A stretch of DNA of 6,138 nucleotides from Vampirovibrionales bacterium (GTDB taxonomy: Bacteria; Cyanobacteriota; Vampirovibrionia; Vampirovibrionales; JAJTHC01). The position numbers were made by a program, and so were the translations under genes. Location: NCBI GenBank assembly GCA_021299615.1, contig JAJTHC010000083.1, positions 1 to 6,138 of the forward strand. Reading direction: 5' to 3'. Below the pieces are notes generated by a model, which was not told where the DNA came from, did no database searches, and worked only from the letters and a program-made list of their open reading frames with translations. Shown piece by piece: positions 5,545 through 6,138 of this stretch. Within the stretch, counting starts at the first letter, position 1. The number at the start of each line of letters is the position of its first letter.

Positions 5545-6138
5545 TTAAAAGCCTTTAAGTTCCCCTGCCTTAGGGTTGTCTTTAAGTTCTTTGAGATCAT
5601 AACAATAATACTTACCCGCTGGCACCAATTGAGCATCACTGAAGGCTTTGGCTTCTTTGCTAATCGTTTTTAGAAAACGTAAGGCTTTGACTTGCCCTAA
5701 ATTATATTCAGCGACGTAATCAAACGCCATAAAACGCAGGGGTCCTCCGTGCCATGGAGAAAGAGGTTGCGTCCCTTGATGCAAAACCAATAACGCTTGA
5801 TTTTTAATGAGGCTCGCCAAAGGGAAAACCGCCGTTTGTCCGTGTACGTCTTCCACTTCAAGGAAGTTAATATCCCCTTGTGGCGAAACTTGATTGAGCA
5901 ATTGTTGCACCGCAATACCGTGCCATTCCGCCTTAAATGCCCAGCCGTGCTTGGATGCCAAGCGTTTAACTTGATAGCTCACAGGCAATGCACTCAATTC
6001 CACATAGGTAAACGACTTAGCGTCTTGAACGTCTCCCCCAATTTCTAGCGACCATTGTACCGTCGGCGTCTGCGGGAAGCTTTGCCACGGCGAGCTAAAC
6101 GAAGCAGGCCAGTCCAGCAAGGCAGATTCAGGACTCAA
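5545..6138 (-). CDS. Molybdopterin-binding (sulfite oxidase-fold) oxidoreductase-like protein, 5' end at window edge
   Basis: The frame enters from the right edge; the first codon in the window is TTG, which may be an internal Leu, so the true start may lie outside. Domain evidence: WSLEIGGDV (29-37, compare the family's W-x-L-x-I-x-G), FTYVELSALP (43-52), HGWAFKAEWHGIAVQQLL (64-81, compare the family's GWS...W-x-G-v-x-L-x-D-L-L), a strand-rich core, then QPLSPWHGGPLRF (124-136, compare PLPPEHGAPLRL), followed by a YNLGQVKALRFLKT end and a tail of about 35 residues. These place it in the oxidoreductase molybdopterin-binding family (SUOX/MsrP fold). The position of the Mo-ligating Cys, four residues before the conserved Trp, is Ser62 here, and the only Cys in the visible protein is C179. 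It may therefore be cofactor-free or use a different ligand. The 223-aa gene follows 18 bp downstream. Confidence 0.7.
   Translation of the reverse strand: MSPESALLDWPASFSSPWQSFPQTPTVQWSLEIGGDVQDAKSFTYVELSALPVSYQVKRLASKHGWAFKAEWHGIAVQQLLNQVSPQGDINFLEVEDVHGQTAVFPLASLIKNQALLVLHQGTQPLSPWHGGPLRFMAFDYVAEYNLGQVKALRFLKTISKEAKAFSDAQLVPAGKYYCYDLKELKDNPKAGELKGF

Noticed and set aside
5262..5639. Minus-strand open frame of 125 codons overlapping the start of the 223-aa gene
   Set aside because: It overlaps two genes in another frame and lacks a ribosome site or recognisable domain.
5305..5673. Plus-strand open frame of 122 codons opposite the 223-aa and molybdopterin-fold genes
   Set aside because: It is antisense across the junction of two better supported genes, and its Phe/Ile-rich product reflects the AT-rich complement of Lys/Glu codons.

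Overview
The window looks like chromosomal DNA of a Gram-negative bacterium. The evidence is an LptC-like lipopolysaccharide-export protein, a housekeeping hisF, and dense genes with short spacers, 4-bp overlaps and Shine-Dalgarno motifs. Base composition is moderate, with an AT-richer patch over the 223-aa gene. The lineage cannot be resolved by eye. No tRNA, rRNA, CRISPR array, transposase or phage structural gene is visible.

Left part (1-3024, all minus strand): a compact five-gene set. In transcription order it holds a soluble YbjQ/UPF0145 protein (3024-2671), a membrane-anchored YbjQ-like paralogue (2623-2072), an M48 zinc metallopeptidase (2075-1257, overlapping the previous gene by 4 bp), a three-helix membrane protein with a Cys-rich segment and a TPM-like domain (1250-207), and the N-terminus of a LemA-family protein (188 to beyond base 1). 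LemA, TPM and M48 proteins are recurrent neighbours in bacteria. Together with two YbjQ-type proteins they look like an envelope-associated proteolysis or quality-control module. The substrate and function are unknown.

Middle (3025-3537): a 513-bp divergent intergenic region full of inverted repeats. It contains a 10-bp perfect hairpin, a long G-rich/C-rich imperfect stem of about 21 bp, a 9-bp A/T-rich hairpin and a spaced palindrome with two GACGTC sites. The palindrome abuts an extended -10 promoter-like sequence upstream of the lptC-like gene. The G/C-rich stem has a competing partner, so two mutually exclusive folds are possible.

Right of that (3538-4837, plus strand): an lptC-like gene and hisF, 13 bp apart and probably cotranscribed. 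HisF is the cyclase subunit of imidazole glycerol phosphate synthase and keeps both catalytic aspartates. No other his or lpt gene lies in the window.

Far right (4855-6138, minus strand, convergent with hisF): a molybdopterin-oxidoreductase-fold protein cut by the window edge, with Ser where the Mo-ligating Cys is expected. It is followed 18 bp later by an unrecognised AT-richer 223-aa protein with a hydrophobic C-terminal half.
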